Shown one piece after another: positions 63,862 through 64,000 of a stretch of 64,000 nucleotides of DNA. Below the pieces are notes generated by a model, which saw nothing but the letters and a program-made list of their open reading frames with translations, was not told the DNA's origin and searched no databases. The stretch is from Caulobacter sp. (lineage in GTDB: Bacteria; Pseudomonadota; Alphaproteobacteria; Caulobacterales; Caulobacteraceae), in NCBI GenBank assembly GCA_030680355.1, contig JAUXVF010000025.1, positions 115,886 to 179,885 on the forward strand. Direction: 5' to 3'. Each line of letters starts with the position of its first letter. The first letter of the stretch is position 1. The translations under genes and the position numbers were made by a program.

Positions 63862-64000
63862 ATGGCCAAGGAAAAGTTCGAACGTAACAAGCCGCACTGC
63901 AACATCGGCACGATCGGTCACGTTGACCACGGCAAGACGACGTTGACGGCGGCGATCACGATGGTTCTGGCCAAGGCCAGCGGCGGCAAGGCGATGAACT
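63862..64000 (+). CDS. tuf: Elongation factor Tu (partial, 5' end)
   Basis: Only the first 46 codons are in the window; the gene runs off the right edge. The translation begins [20 protein letters not shown] and then [21 protein letters not shown], the G1 P-loop of EF-Tu. It starts at ATG 63862 with GGAG upstream, following fusA in the usual str operon order. Confidence 0.97.
   Translation, partial: MAKEKFERNKPHCNIGTIGHVDHGKTTLTAAITMVLAKASGGKAMN

Overview
The window is a contiguous piece of a very GC-rich (roughly two-thirds G+C) alphaproteobacterial chromosome. I place it in the Caulobacterales, probably Caulobacteraceae. The evidence is an RcdA-type (DUF1465) protease adaptor, a TrcR (DUF1013) cell-cycle regulator, a DnaE2/ImuA/ImuB mutasome, LexA operators of the alphaproteobacterial GTTC-N7-GTTC type, and 6S RNA lying between zapA and the 5-formyl-THF cyclo-ligase gene. 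It is almost entirely core genome. I see no prophage, transposase, integrase, CRISPR array or rRNA operon.

Layout. 1-7 kb: ruvC (SOS-controlled), an MgtC-like membrane protein, a secreted M20 peptidase, then a minus-strand group yebC / histidine phosphatase / ymdB / 5-FCL, the 6S RNA gene, zapA and a small coiled-coil protein. 7-14 kb: central carbon metabolism on the plus strand (tkt, gap, pgk, fba) with small membrane and secreted proteins between. 14-20 kb: lipoprotein, LysE-type exporter, bacterioferritin (bfr), DUF2804 protein, bacterioferritin-associated ferredoxin (bfd), then a cytochrome bd-type (CioAB) oxidase with a small third subunit. 20-27 kb: thiE, efp, inositol monophosphatase, glycerophosphodiester phosphodiesterase, a DUF885 protein, an ABC exporter and rpmE. 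27-32 kb: rcdA, a quinone oxidoreductase, trcR, ubiX and small coiled-coil proteins. 32-41 kb: a fused biotin-dependent carboxylase divergent from imuA-imuB-dnaE2, with a LexA box between. 41-46 kb: hybrid histidine kinase, moeA, ferredoxin-NADP reductase, MscS channel. 46-64 kb: the transcription/translation block tRNA-Trp, secE, nusG, rplK, rplA, rplJ, rplL, rpoB, rpoC, rpsL, rpsG, fusA and the start of tuf, interrupted by small non-ribosomal genes.

Most of the unexplained structure is non-coding. There is a recurrent family of short pyrimidine/purine palindromes (CCCTCC...GGAGGG type), one of them inside the imuB reading frame. There are two copies of a roughly 100-bp imperfect-palindrome repeat, beside yebC and before pgk. 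Other signals are paired GTAC-containing hairpins between nusG and rplK, a strong hairpin between rpsG and fusA, and a TGCAA-N5-TTGCA dyad between the iron gene bfd and the oxidase operon. I did not find a convincing new multi-gene system. The best-supported regulatory observations are the two LexA operators; the most unusual structural ones are the repeat families.
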